64,000 nucleotides of DNA from Myroides oncorhynchi (GCF_020905415.1 NZ_JAJJMP010000001.1:1623501-1687500); one strand, 5' to 3'; shown: positions 7,975-17,191, counted from the stretch's first letter. Translations and numbers: made by a program. The notes: generated by a model not told the origin, from the letters alone.

Positions 7975-8538
7975 CTAGTATAGTTTTGGATTGTAGTTTT
8001 CTGGGAACTTTGCCATCTCAGGACTATAGTAAGGTGCTATTTCATCTAGTACTTGTTCAAAGGTTTTATCCTCTACATTGACAAGTTTGATAATTCCACA
8101 TGCTTTTTTCTTATAATCTGCGTAAGCAAGAACGATGGGTACATTAGCAGATTTGGCGATGTGATAAAACCCTTGTTTCCATTTGTCAGAATATCCACGC
8201 GTACCCTCAGGTGTGTTAATAATAGCGATATCGTCAGTTGTATTAATGACATTGACTGCATATTCTACTAGATTTTGTCTTTTAGTTCTATCTACACCGA
8301 TACATCCCAATCCTCTAAAGAAGAATCCGAACAAACCTTTTGTATAGTAGTCTTTAATGAACATACGGATAGGCATCCCCATTATCCAGAAGCAAGCTAC
8401 TGCATAGAAAAAGTCCCAATTAGAAGTGTGAGGTACACATATCAACACAGTCTTTCTCTCTTGCTTAGGGTCAAAGTTGTTAGGAACGTACTTCCATCCT
8501 GTAACACCTAACATTATTTTTCCTAGTAATTTTTTCAT
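7975..8538 (-). CDS. PlsC-family 1-acyl-glycerol-3-phosphate acyltransferase-like protein
   Basis: 187 residues with the acyltransferase signature: block I PHTSNWDFFYA (His and Asp of the HX4D catalytic motif) at about 37-47, a middle block GCIGVDRTKRQ, and block III NTPEGTRGYSDKWKQGF (the substrate-binding EGTR motif) at about 108-124. Such proteins acylate lysophosphatidic acid or related lysolipids at the inner membrane. It is shorter than E. coli PlsC and lacks an obvious N-terminal membrane anchor, as is common for flavobacterial members. A CAAAGATA element (TATCTTTG on the coding strand) at 8564-8571 is the likely -7 box and supports the start. It is monocistronic. Acceptor specificity is unknown. 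Confidence 0.82.
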   Translation of the reverse strand: MKKLLGKIMLGVTGWKYVPNNFDPKQERKTVLICVPHTSNWDFFYAVACFWIMGMPIRMFIKDYYTKGLFGFFFRGLGCIGVDRTKRQNLVEYAVNVINTTDDIAIINTPEGTRGYSDKWKQGFYHIAKSANVPIVLAYADYKKKACGIIKLVNVEDKTFEQVLDEIAPYYSPEMAKFPENYNPKLY

Positions 8539-8563
8539 CTTGCTATTCTTTAAATATCAGTGA

Positions 8564-8571
8564 CAAAGATA
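8564..8571 (-). promoter_or_regulatory. -7 promoter element of the acyltransferase gene
   Basis: CAAAGATA on the + strand reads TATCTTTG (TAnnTTTG) on the coding strand, 26 bases before the ATG. No clear TTG partner is visible. Confidence 0.5.
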
Positions 8572-8848
8572 GAATAAAACGGATAAGTTGTTTATTAAAA
8601 CCATATCAGTACTGTATTAATCGTGTACAAATTATTAGATTAGTGTTATTAAACTAATCTTTATGTAGATAGTATTGTTTTTGTTCAAGCTTTTGTTGTT
8701 GTGAAGTTATGTTTTTTTGTAATTATAATTAAAATAATACTCATATTGTGTTAATATTTTGTTTTAGTTTTACTATAATTGTTTTTGTCTTGTGGAGTTT
8801 GAAAAAGGAAGTAAGCAATTTTATTAGTGCTTATAATTATCATATTAT

Positions 8849-9347
8849 AAGGGATATTTTTTGAAGGTACATTATGTATGTCATAAATGTAATGCTTCTA
8901 TCTAGGTATATGTGTCTAGGATGAAGTGTCATGCTATGTATGTTCCTCTTTATAGCAATAAGAAGAGTGTTGACGTAAGATGTTTAGTTTGTCAAACGAG
9001 TTAATGTCCTCTTAGAAATATTAGATGAGGCTGAGAAAGCGTCATTTCACTGAATTAGTTTTAGAGGGTTCGGTATGCTAGGATTGATTGCACTGATTAG
9101 TATAACACTGATGATAATAAGTCATTTCAAATTAGAGGATAGACGATATAAGAAATATGTTTATAGGAAGTCTATTTTCTAGGAGTTAGATAAAGTAGAT
9201 AAAACCTCTATGTATATTGTTGAAAACGAAGGTTATACTTTATGTGTAAAACAAAATATGTAAATAGTGCAACAAGGTGAGATTTCACTTCTCACTAAGC
9301 CTGAGAATTATAGTGATGAAGTAACAATGTTTAGTAAAAAAGGGTAG
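8849..9347 (+). pseudogene. decayed zinc-ribbon membrane protein
   Basis: This stretch translates into recognisable pieces of one protein broken by stops and a frameshift. In frame 2 it gives VHYVCHKCNAS, a stop (8903-8905), then a segment with CHAMYVPLYSNKKS and RCLVCQTS, i.e. two CxxC pairs of a zinc ribbon. After a frameshift near 9000 the other frame gives NVLLEILDEAEKASFH, a TGA (9051), a transmembrane helix LGLIALISITLMIISHF, a TAG (9180), VDKTSMYIVENEGYTL, a TAA (9261), and TKPENYSDEVTMFSKKG up to a TAG at 9345. That order (zinc ribbon, charged linker, membrane helix, small beta domain) matches a family of Bacteroidota zinc-ribbon proteins I recall. At least four disabling changes show that it is not functional. 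Confidence 0.65.
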
Positions 9348-9460
9348 AACAGTTAGTAGTGTAACAAATGTTAGCTCTATATACACTATAGACTTCTACT
9401 ACTTCATAAGTTGGTAATCCTAAGGGTGTTAGAATAAATATTAATAATAGATTTTTATAA

Positions 9461-10852
9461 ATGAATACATTAAAGTTTAGGGTGCTCGATAAGAAAGTTT
9501 ATATGAGTATTGTCATTAGCCTGTTTGGTTTGATAGGTATTATAAGTTTCGCTAATCTGTTGGAAGTTGTAACAGCTTTCAATAATTGGAGTATGATGGC
9601 TTATGTGTATTTAGGTGTGGTAGTAGGAGCTGTCTTGCTAATTATCTTTTTGAAGGCAAAGCTAAGATATGAATTTATTGTTAGCATAGATGGAAGTTCA
9701 ATTAAAGTAGAATATAAGGGTAAAACGAAGAAGATATTGTTAAAAGATGTTGTAATGGTGAAGAGGCTTTTCGGTGTGCGTGAGGAGTTTATCTCAGTCT
9801 ATTTAGTAGGTAAGTTTGAGCCTATTATTGATTTTGGATCTGCTGATAGTACTTTGATTAATACTCTGATAAGAACATTAGAACAAAACCAGGAGTATAC
9901 GATAGTGCAAAGAGATGGTAAAATGGGGCAGAGGTGGACAGAATATCACAATAAAGATATTGTTCAATCTAATGAATTAGCATTTAAAATAGCTAAACAA
10001 ATAGAATCTAGAACTAAGTGGAAGATTGTTCTTGCTTGTATAGGAGCCTTTGCCGCATTAATAGCCTTTGCTATTATTCCTTTTTTGATTAATAAAAAAG
10101 GGCGTTATGAACAGCGAGAAGATAAGATGTATTATAGTGATATAGAATTAGTAGGTGTAATCCCCGATTCGTGCCGTATACTAGATATGAATATTCTTAT
10201 AGATTCTACTCATGTCTATTATAAAGGTAGGGTGTTAGAAGGGGTAGATCGACCTACTTTTGGTAGTTTAGACAGGTTGTTTTATAAAGATAAGAATGGT
10301 ATTTATTATGAATCACAAGGGTGGTTTAGTAAACATGAGATTAGACCCTTGGAAGGAGATTATGATAAAGCTACTTTTAAAGCATTAGGTAATGCTACTT
10401 TGTTTAAAGATGTTAATAATCTTTATCACTTTAAAGTGTCTTCAAGTGATAAAGGGACACCTTTATTTAAAGTAAAAGTAAAAGACTTAGATGTCGCATC
10501 ATTTGAGGTTTTGAATTCTAATTGGGCTAAAGATAAGAATCGAGTATATTTTTTAAGCTGGGAGGATGTAAGGCCTTGTACAGATATAGATGTCGCTACT
10601 TTTGAACTGGTTGATAACAGTGTCGCTAAAGATTCAGCTCATGTGTATTATTTAACTAGAAATGTAGAGTCTGATAATGCTAGAGCTACTGAAAGAGAGG
10701 ATTATGCGATACTAGCAGGTGCTGATGCGCCTACTTTTGAGAACATAGATTATAAGATGTATCAAGATAAAAATACGGAATGGTCTATAGAAGAGAAAGG
10801 CTCTAGTAGAGCTAAAAGAAATACAAAAGTAAAAGATAGAACCGATCTGTAA
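9461..10852 (+). CDS. membrane-anchored DKNYY-repeat protein
   Basis: 463 residues. Two membrane helices near the N-terminus (about 14-34 and 44-64) are followed by a soluble segment and a third helix (about 187-212). The C-terminal 240 residues hold repeats of the DKNYY type: an Asp-Lys-(Asn/Ser)-x-(Val/Ile)-Tyr-(Tyr/Phe) unit plus a (D)xxTFE step, seen in FYKDKNGIYY, LFKDVNNLYHF, WAKDKNRVYF and VAKDSAHVYY, each with a partner such as PTFGSLD, ATFKALG, ASFEVLN or ATFELVD. DKNYY proteins are widespread in Gram-negative bacteria but their role is unknown. The reading frame stays open for 23 codons past the stop, which may mean the protein was once longer. No promoter match stands out. Confidence 0.75.
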   Translation: MNTLKFRVLDKKVYMSIVISLFGLIGIISFANLLEVVTAFNNWSMMAYVYLGVVVGAVLLIIFLKAKLRYEFIVSIDGSSIKVEYKGKTKKILLKDVVMVKRLFGVREEFISVYLVGKFEPIIDFGSADSTLINTLIRTLEQNQEYTIVQRDGKMGQRWTEYHNKDIVQSNELAFKIAKQIESRTKWKIVLACIGAFAALIAFAIIPFLINKKGRYEQREDKMYYSDIELVGVIPDSCRILDMNILIDSTHVYYKGRVLEGVDRPTFGSLDRLFYKDKNGIYYESQGWFSKHEIRPLEGDYDKATFKALGNATLFKDVNNLYHFKVSSSDKGTPLFKVKVKDLDVASFEVLNSNWAKDKNRVYFLSWEDVRPCTDIDVATFELVDNSVAKDSAHVYYLTRNVESDNARATEREDYAILAGADAPTFENIDYKMYQDKNTEWSIEEKGSSRAKRNTKVKDRTDL

Positions 10853-10963
10853 ACAGTAGATAGTAAAAAGCTCCAAAACATCATAGAAATTGAGAAATAT
10901 TGGGGCTATTCAACAGTAAGTTGAAGATGTCTTCATAGATAAAAACACAATATAACAAAGAGA

Positions 10964-11683
10964 ATGATTATGACTTTAACTGATATAGAGAAGAAATGGG
11001 GCTTTAAGTATCCTCACATTTTTAACCAATTGTGGGAAGATGGAATGTTTAGTTATGGCGATCTTTCAGAGGGGTGGAATACAGTTGTATACCCTGCAAT
11101 TAAAGATTATCCTCCGTTATTTTTACATTGTTATGATTTGGAATTACATTTTTCAACTGAAATTATTGAAGAAGAATTAGAAATGTTCTATCGTGAAGAT
11201 AAGTATCGCCATGTACTATCAGATATAAAGATAGTGCCATTTGGTATGACTGGAGCACATGATTTGTATTGTTTTTATTTTAATGGACAGGTTGGTGAAG
11301 ATATTCCTATAGTATACATTGAGAATGTAGAAGATGAAGGTGTTTATTTAGCAAAGAATCTTAATGAATATATCTTTATACGTATACTTTATGATCTGAG
11401 TGAAATAGAGGTTCCAATTGAACAGATTGAGTTAGCTGAATATTGGGATAATTACAAAGCAACACTACGTAGTCATAGTAAGTATATGACTACTGAACAA
11501 GTCTTGTTCTTAGAAAGCTTAGATTCTAAGGAAAGTAAAGAGATTATTGTTTATAATTATAAAGGAGAAGAATCATTTAGATATAATGGCATACTAACTG
11601 AAGTGGAATTTAGGAAGTATAGAGATCTTTATTGTCCTTATGATAAGTATGAAGAACGTTTTGTGTTTATGGCGGTCTCTTAA
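10964..11683 (+). CDS. SUKH-family (SMI1/KNR4-like) protein
   Basis: 239 residues. The N-terminal 160 residues look like a SUKH domain: LTDIEKKWGFKYPHIFNQLWEDG at the start (the LxxxExxxGxxLPxxY-type opening), then KIVPFGMTGAHDLYCFYFNG (the FGxxGxGDxxxFD-type centre) and a hydrophobic tail ending around LNEYIFIRIL. SUKH proteins are often immunity proteins against contact-dependent or secreted nuclease toxins, but no toxin gene is adjacent, so that role is only possible here. The C-terminal 80 residues are unassigned. Starts at 10964 (MIM) and 10970 are equally acceptable. A short in-frame fragment upstream (10872-10921) resembles the same N-terminus. Confidence 0.65.
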   Translation: MIMTLTDIEKKWGFKYPHIFNQLWEDGMFSYGDLSEGWNTVVYPAIKDYPPLFLHCYDLELHFSTEIIEEELEMFYREDKYRHVLSDIKIVPFGMTGAHDLYCFYFNGQVGEDIPIVYIENVEDEGVYLAKNLNEYIFIRILYDLSEIEVPIEQIELAEYWDNYKATLRSHSKYMTTEQVLFLESLDSKESKEIIVYNYKGEESFRYNGILTEVEFRKYRDLYCPYDKYEERFVFMAVS

Positions 11684-11762
11684 TCAATGATATTTATGCT
11701 GGCTTGTAGTAAATGTAAATAATATTTTAGAGTTTACATCTTGTATTATTCTCTTTATTTAA

Positions 11763-11802
11763 AAACACATCCAGTTAAACGAATATTTAACTGGATGTGT
11801 TT
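11763..11802. terminator. strong bidirectional terminator
   Basis: A perfect 17-bp stem (AAACACATCCAGTTAAA / TTTAACTGGATGTGTTT) with a 6-base loop lies between the convergent SUKH gene and polA. Confidence 0.88.
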
Positions 11803-11813
11803 ATATGTTTTAA

Positions 11814-14633
11814 TTAATGTGCTTCTAGCCAATTCTCACCGGTACCTAGATCTACTATTAATGGTACATCTAGCTTATAAGCGTTCTCCATTTCAGATTT
11901 AACCATTGTCTTCAGTGCATCAAGTTCTTCTCTATATGCATCAAAGACAAGCTCATCGTGTACTTGTAGTAACATCTTAGACTTCCAGTTCTCAGCTTTC
12001 AGTTTTTTGTTGATATTAATCATTGCTATTTTAATGATATCAGCTGCGCTACCTTGTATCGGCGCATTGACAGCGTTGCGCTCAGCAGCTCCTTTTACTA
12101 CTGCATTATGTGAGTGAATATCTTTAAGGTATCTTCTGCGTCCTAAGATAGTCTGTACATATCCATGTTCTCGTGCGAAGTCTACCTGAGTAGCGATATA
12201 GCTTTTTAGTTTAGGATATGTCTCGTAGTAAGCATCGATAAGCTCTTTACTTTCTGAACGAGATAGATTAGTCTGGTTACTCAGTCCAAATGCTGATACC
12301 CCATAGATAATACCAAAGTTAACAGTCTTGGCATGGCTACGCTGTTCTTTAGTTACTTCGTCTAGTGGTACATTAAATACCTTAGCGGCAGTAGAACGGT
12401 GAATATCTTCTCCACGCTGGAATGACTCCATCATATTAGGTTCTTGACTTAGTGCTGCTATGATACGAAGTTCTATCTGCGAATAATCGGCTGCTAATAG
12501 TACGTAGTTTTCATCACGTGCTACAAAAGCTTTTCTTACTTGGCGACCTCTCTCTGTGCGGATAGGAATATTCTGTAGGTTAGGATTATTAGAACTTAGA
12601 CGTCCTGTAGCAGCTACTGCCTGCATATATTCTGTATGTACTCGATTAGTCTTTATATTTACTTGATCTGGTAATGCATCTACATACGTGTTTTGTAGCT
12701 TGACCATCTGTCTCCAGTCTAGAATATCACGTACAATCTCATGTTTAGGAGCTAGATCACTTAGTATTTCTTCACCTGTAGCGTATTGCCCTGTCTTTGT
12801 TTTCTTAGGTTTAGCACCTCCTATTTTAAGCTTTTCAAATAAGATGTCTCCTAATTGTTTTGGAGAGGCTAGGTTAAAAATTTCTCCAGCTTCAAGGAAT
12901 ATTCTTTCCTCTAACAATTTGATATCTACAGAGAGTGTCTCAGATAATGTCTTTAGATAATCTGTATCAAGTCGAATACCTTCTGTTTCCATATCTGCAA
13001 GTACATTTACTAATGGTATTTCAATCGTGTCAAATAGTTCTTGTGTATGTGTTTCAACTAATTGAGGGGCAAAGTTCTCCTTAAGTTGGAACGTGATGTC
13101 AGCATCTTCACCAGCATATTCTTTCACTAGTTCTACATCAATGTCACGCATTGTCTTTTGGTTCTTCCCCTTTTTACCGATTAGGTCTTCTATTGGTTGA
13201 GGTGTATATCTAAGATAGGTCTCTGCTAAAACATCCATATTATGGCGCATATCTGGATTGATTAGATAATGGGCTATCATTGTATCAAACATTGGACCTT
13301 GTACTTGAATATCGTATTGTTTTAATATTTTGATATCATATTTAAGGTTTTGCCCTATCTTTTCTATATTTTGCGCTTCAAAGAATGGTTTGAATTGCTG
13401 TACGAATACTTTGGCTTCTTCTTGATTTTCTGGCACAGGTACATAGAATGCTGTTCCTTTTTCAAATGAGAATGCGATACCCACAAGTTCTGCAGTGAAA
13501 GGATCTAGGCCAGTAGTCTCTGTGTCAAAACATACAGATTTTTGATTGAGTAAATTTTGTATTAATAGACGCACTGCCATGCCGCTAGTACACAGTTGGT
13601 ATACGTGGTTAGTTGTACTTAATGTACCAAAGTATTGTTCTGATGGAGAATCAGTGTTGTTTGAAGCATCTCCAAATAATGAGAACTGTTCATCACTACC
13701 TGTTGTAGTAGCCGTTGGCGTACTAGTGGTAGGGATGACTTCTTTACCTTTGTTAAAAAGTTTATCGAATTGCTCTTTCATTCTTCTGAATTCAAGTTCG
13801 ATAAATAAAGCTTCTGATTTCTCAATATCTGGACATTCTAGTACATAGTCTTTCTCATTAAACTGCACAGGGCAGTCTAATATAATAGTAGCTAACTTTT
13901 TAGATAGTAATCCCTTTTCTTTATTGGCTTCAATATTCTCTTTCATTTTTCCTTTTAGCTCATGAGTATGTGCTAATAGATTTTCCATAGAGCCGTATTC
14001 TTTGATAAATTTCTTTGCTGTTTTCTCTCCTACACCCGGTAATCCAGGGATATTATCAACGGCATCACCCATCATACCTAAGAAGTCTATCACTTGCTCA
14101 GGGTAGTCTACTTCAAACTTTTCTTTTACTTGATCAACTCCCCATATCTCTATTCCATTACCCATACGAGCAGGTCTGTACATGAAGATATTCTCAGATA
14201 CTAACTGAGCATAATCTTTATCAGGAGTTACCATATATACTTGGAAACCTTCTTTTTCAGCTTGTTTAGACAATGTTCCTATTAAGTCATCAGCTTCAAA
14301 GCCACTCACTTCAACGATAGGAATATGCATGGCTTCAAGGATTTGCTTGATGTAAGGTATAGCTATTTTGATGGCTTCAGGAGTAGCATCTCTGTTAGCC
14401 TTGTATTCAGGGAATAGATCTAGTCTTAATGTACTACCACCTCTATCAAATGCAACAGCTAAGTGATCAGGTGATTCTCTTTTAATAACGTCTATCAAGG
14501 AGTTCATAAAACCTAGAATAGCAGAAGTGTCAAGTCCTTTAGAGTTAATTCGAGGGTTTTTAATGAATGCATAGTATCCTCTGAAGATCAGAGCATATGC
14601 ATCAAGTAAGAAAAGACGATTTTTATTAGCCAT
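11814..14633 (-). CDS. polA: DNA polymerase I
   Basis: 939 residues with all three domains. The 5'-nuclease occupies about 1-290 (DAYALIFRGYYAF, EADDLIGTLS, TPDKDYAQLV, helix-hairpin-helix GLPGVGEKTAKKFI). The 3'-5' proofreading exonuclease is about 350-530 with an intact DTETTG acidic pair (Asp near 369) and DADITFQL. The polymerase domain is about 560-939 with motif A DYSQIELRIIA, motif B RSHAKTVNFGIIYG and motif C VHDELVFDA (near 893). It fills gaps, removes RNA primers and works in repair. Length and motifs are normal. A CAAAGATA element at 14677-14684 reads TATCTTTG on the coding strand and supports the start. The gene is monocistronic. Confidence 0.97.
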   Translation of the reverse strand: MANKNRLFLLDAYALIFRGYYAFIKNPRINSKGLDTSAILGFMNSLIDVIKRESPDHLAVAFDRGGSTLRLDLFPEYKANRDATPEAIKIAIPYIKQILEAMHIPIVEVSGFEADDLIGTLSKQAEKEGFQVYMVTPDKDYAQLVSENIFMYRPARMGNGIEIWGVDQVKEKFEVDYPEQVIDFLGMMGDAVDNIPGLPGVGEKTAKKFIKEYGSMENLLAHTHELKGKMKENIEANKEKGLLSKKLATIILDCPVQFNEKDYVLECPDIEKSEALFIELEFRRMKEQFDKLFNKGKEVIPTTSTPTATTTGSDEQFSLFGDASNNTDSPSEQYFGTLSTTNHVYQLCTSGMAVRLLIQNLLNQKSVCFDTETTGLDPFTAELVGIAFSFEKGTAFYVPVPENQEEAKVFVQQFKPFFEAQNIEKIGQNLKYDIKILKQYDIQVQGPMFDTMIAHYLINPDMRHNMDVLAETYLRYTPQPIEDLIGKKGKNQKTMRDIDVELVKEYAGEDADITFQLKENFAPQLVETHTQELFDTIEIPLVNVLADMETEGIRLDTDYLKTLSETLSVDIKLLEERIFLEAGEIFNLASPKQLGDILFEKLKIGGAKPKKTKTGQYATGEEILSDLAPKHEIVRDILDWRQMVKLQNTYVDALPDQVNIKTNRVHTEYMQAVAATGRLSSNNPNLQNIPIRTERGRQVRKAFVARDENYVLLAADYSQIELRIIAALSQEPNMMESFQRGEDIHRSTAAKVFNVPLDEVTKEQRSHAKTVNFGIIYGVSAFGLSNQTNLSRSESKELIDAYYETYPKLKSYIATQVDFAREHGYVQTILGRRRYLKDIHSHNAVVKGAAERNAVNAPIQGSAADIIKIAMININKKLKAENWKSKMLLQVHDELVFDAYREELDALKTMVKSEMENAYKLDVPLIVDLGTGENWLEAH

Positions 14634-14676
14634 TTATACTTTGATTTTTTATTAAAGGTAATTATTTACTGATGCT

Positions 14677-14684
14677 CAAAGATA
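14677..14684 (-). promoter_or_regulatory. -7 promoter element of polA
   Basis: CAAAGATA on the + strand is TATCTTTG (TAnnTTTG) on the coding strand, about 44 bases before the polA start codon. No good TTG partner is visible. Confidence 0.5.
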
Positions 14685-14771
14685 GTGATTTTGTAGTAGG
14701 GGAGTTGAGAGGTTACTAAGTTTTATATGATGCGATTATTGAAAATATCAATAAATATTGTTAAAGATACT

Positions 14772-14800
14772 TTGAATGCTTTTATAAAAAATTAAATTTG
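14772..14800 (+). promoter_or_regulatory. promoter of the metallophosphoesterase gene
   Basis: TTG at 14772-14774, 18 bases, then TAAATTTG at 14793-14800; the ATG follows at 14820. Confidence 0.6.
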
Positions 14801-14819
14801 TTGTTTATAGATTATTGAA

Positions 14820-16067
14820 ATGGGGGGACTTATAGTGTTACTGTTAGTAGTTGTTTTATCAGAGTTTTATTGTTTTCAAGCAGTTCGTCAGGTAACCAAA
14901 AATAGAATATTAAGATGGGGATATGTTATCGTGTCCATTTTAGGTATAGTATACATGATTTATGGATTTTCACAGTTTGATCGTAATCATGGTAAAAATC
15001 ATCAGGCATTAGTAGCTGGAGCATTGGTTATATTATTTTATCTACCAAAAGTCATTATTACTTTATTGCTAATGGTGGAGGATATTGTTAGGATTGTTAG
15101 AGGGGTTGTTAATTACGCGAAAGGCATTACAATCAAGAAGGATGATAGAGAAAGCTATGTGCCAGGTAGAAGAAAGTTTGTTTCGACAGTCGCTTTTGGT
15201 GTGGCATCTATACCTTTTATTTCTGTTCTTCATGGGATAACTATCGGCAGATATAAATTTGAAGTACGAAAGCAGATTATAGAATACGAAGACTTACCAG
15301 AGGCTTTCAACGGATTTAAGTTTACACAAATCTCTGATATACACAGTGGGAGTTTTGACAATGAGGAAAAAATCAGATATGCAGTTGATTTAATCAATAG
15401 TCAGGAGTCTGATGCCTTATTATTTACAGGAGACATTGTAAATAGTCTAGCGGATGAGATGATGCCTTGGTATGATGTATTTGGTAAAATACGCAAGTAT
15501 AAATATGGTAAATATTCTATATTAGGTAATCACGATTATGGTGATTATGCGCGTTGGGATAATGAGGAAGATAGAGAGGCTAATTTTGAAGGTATTTGCG
15601 ACATTAGTTCTAAGTTAGGGTTTAGGTTATTGCGTAATGAGCACGTATGGTTTGAGAAAGATGGACAACGCATAGCTGTGGTGGGAGTCGAGAACTGGGG
15701 TGTGAGAGGTCACTTCCAAAAGTTTGGTGATTTAGACAAATCAACAGAAGGTATAGAAACTAAGGATTTTAAGATATTAATGAGTCATGATCCTTCACAT
15801 TGGGAAGCAAAAGTATTAGATCATCCAAAGAACTTTCAGCTTACTTTATCAGGTCACACACATGGTAGTCAGTTTGGTATAGAGATACCAGGATTGATCA
15901 AATGGAGTCCTATACAATACGTATATAAGCAATGGGCAGGACTATATGAGAAGTTAGGAAAATATATTTATGTGAATAGAGGATTTGGGTATCATGCTTA
16001 TCAGGGAAGAACAGGGATTTGGCCAGAGATTACAGTAATCGAATTGAGGAGAAAAAAGAACGATTAA
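14820..16067 (+). CDS. membrane metallophosphoesterase (YkuE-like)
   Basis: 415 residues. The N-terminal 100 residues form about three membrane helices, a basic linker follows, then FVSTVAFGVASIPFISVL may form a fourth helix, and the catalytic domain starts at about 155. All dimetal motifs of calcineurin-like phosphoesterases are present: ISDIHSGSF (DxH), LFTGDIVNS (GDxx), LGNHDYGDY (GNHD/E), MSHDPSHW (a metal His), and LSGHTHGSQFG (GHxH). Related YkuE-type enzymes hydrolyse phosphoesters such as UDP-diacylglucosamine or phospholipid headgroups; the substrate here is unknown. The promoter at 14772-14800 fits the start. It is not in an operon with polA, which is divergent. Confidence 0.85.
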   Translation: MGGLIVLLLVVVLSEFYCFQAVRQVTKNRILRWGYVIVSILGIVYMIYGFSQFDRNHGKNHQALVAGALVILFYLPKVIITLLLMVEDIVRIVRGVVNYAKGITIKKDDRESYVPGRRKFVSTVAFGVASIPFISVLHGITIGRYKFEVRKQIIEYEDLPEAFNGFKFTQISDIHSGSFDNEEKIRYAVDLINSQESDALLFTGDIVNSLADEMMPWYDVFGKIRKYKYGKYSILGNHDYGDYARWDNEEDREANFEGICDISSKLGFRLLRNEHVWFEKDGQRIAVVGVENWGVRGHFQKFGDLDKSTEGIETKDFKILMSHDPSHWEAKVLDHPKNFQLTLSGHTHGSQFGIEIPGLIKWSPIQYVYKQWAGLYEKLGKYIYVNRGFGYHAYQGRTGIWPEITVIELRRKKND

Positions 16068-16259
16068 TGCTAAAAAAAACAAGAAATATTGTATTAAATT
16101 AATATTTTTGTATATTAAACCTATAAATCAATATGGAAGGATATTCAATGTTAATTATAGATGTTCTATAAGATGACTTTTATTATGATCCATGTAAATG
16201 TATTACTCATATTTTGAAGGTTTAATAAAGTAAATTTAATAAAAGATAATTTTTAATAT

Positions 16260-16553
16260 ATGTCAAAATTTGGAGATTTAGTAACGGCGGATATCCCAGT
16301 TTTAGTTCACTTTTATGCTCAATGGAATGAAGCATGTGCTACTATGACCCCAGTTTTAATCGATGTTGCAGCGGCTATGGGTGATAAGTTGTGTATAGTG
16401 AAAATCGATGTAGAGAAAAATAGTGAATTAGTAGAAGCGCTTCGTATCAAACAGGTGCCTACCATGATGTTGTATAAAAAGGGAAGTATGATCTGGCGTC
16501 AAAGTGGTGTCATGGATGCTAACTCTCTTATTAATGTAGCAAATACGTTATAA
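16260..16553 (+). CDS. thioredoxin-fold protein lacking the first catalytic cysteine
   Basis: 97 residues with a complete thioredoxin fold: LVHFYAQW strand, KLCIVKIDVEKN, the cis-proline IKQVPTMMLYKKG, and a terminal helix. At the active site the usual WCGPC reads WNEAC, so the nucleophilic N-terminal cysteine is an asparagine and only the second cysteine remains. It cannot run the normal dithiol reaction; it may act as a monothiol, a chaperone-like or a regulatory protein. Its 3' end overlaps the convergent polysaccharide deacetylase gene by six bases (16548-16553). The intergenic DNA upstream (16068-16259) shows no clear promoter. Confidence 0.82.
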   Translation: MSKFGDLVTADIPVLVHFYAQWNEACATMTPVLIDVAAAMGDKLCIVKIDVEKNSELVEALRIKQVPTMMLYKKGSMIWRQSGVMDANSLINVANTL

Positions 16554-17177
16554 TATATCTAAGGAATAACCTTGTGATAATAAAAGTTCGATAGTCTTGG
16601 GAAGTGCATAATATAGATTATGACTAGCTTTAATACTATCGTGGAATACAATGATACTTCCTGGAGCCATACTTGCTATGGCTCTTTTATAACACTCTTC
16701 TGGTGTTATAGTCTTGTCATAATCTTTCGTTAGATGTGACCACATAATAATTTCATGTCCCTTATTAAGTACTTTATTAGCTTGAGATTTCTTTATTTTG
16801 CCATAAGGAGGTCTATACAGTAATGTCTGTCTATCTATAGATAAGTGTTTAGACATTTCTTCTTTTGCTAATTGAATATTGTTTAAATAGTATTCATTTT
16901 CATTCTTCCAACCGTTTAAGTGGTTAAAAGTATGGTTGCCTATCTGGTGCCCATCGTTGATGATTCTTTTGAATATATGAGGGTGTTTACGTACGTTATC
17001 TGCAATGCAAAAAAAAGTAGCTTTAACATCATACTGTTTTAGTATGTCTAATACCCATTCTGTAACATCGGGAATAGGACCATCGTCAAAAGTTAGATAA
17101 ACTGTCTTCTGATTCGTCTTGCGCTTCCAAGTATATTTTGGAAATAAGAAAGGAAGTATGATTTTAGATATATTCAT
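16548..17177 (-). CDS. polysaccharide deacetylase family protein (NodB domain)
   Basis: 209 residues with a full NodB/CE4 domain. Visible motifs are TFDDGP (catalytic base and metal Asp), NHTFNHL (metal His pair), RPPYG (active-site arginine) and a late IIVFHDS (catalytic histidine). The family removes N- or O-acetyl groups from peptidoglycan, chitin-like oligosaccharides or exopolysaccharide. The N-terminus (NISKIILPFLFPKYTWK) is only weakly hydrophobic, so location is uncertain. The ATG at 17177 lies 15 bases from the efflux-operon terminator, so a very short promoter space is available. It overlaps the convergent thioredoxin gene by six bases. Confidence 0.85.
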   Translation of the reverse strand: MNISKIILPFLFPKYTWKRKTNQKTVYLTFDDGPIPDVTEWVLDILKQYDVKATFFCIADNVRKHPHIFKRIINDGHQIGNHTFNHLNGWKNENEYYLNNIQLAKEEMSKHLSIDRQTLLYRPPYGKIKKSQANKVLNKGHEIIMWSHLTKDYDKTITPEECYKRAIASMAPGSIIVFHDSIKASHNLYYALPKTIELLLSQGYSLDIL

Positions 17178-17191
17178 AACTCAAATGTATA

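Noticed and set aside
7863..8081. 72-codon frame on the + strand
   Set aside because: It overlaps the 3' end of the acyltransferase gene on the other strand and the terminator region; composition is that of a shadow frame.
10964..11683. SUKH protein considered as part of a toxin-immunity module
   Set aside because: No toxin, Rhs, polymorphic C-terminal domain or secretion gene lies in the neighbourhood; only the immunity-like fold is seen.
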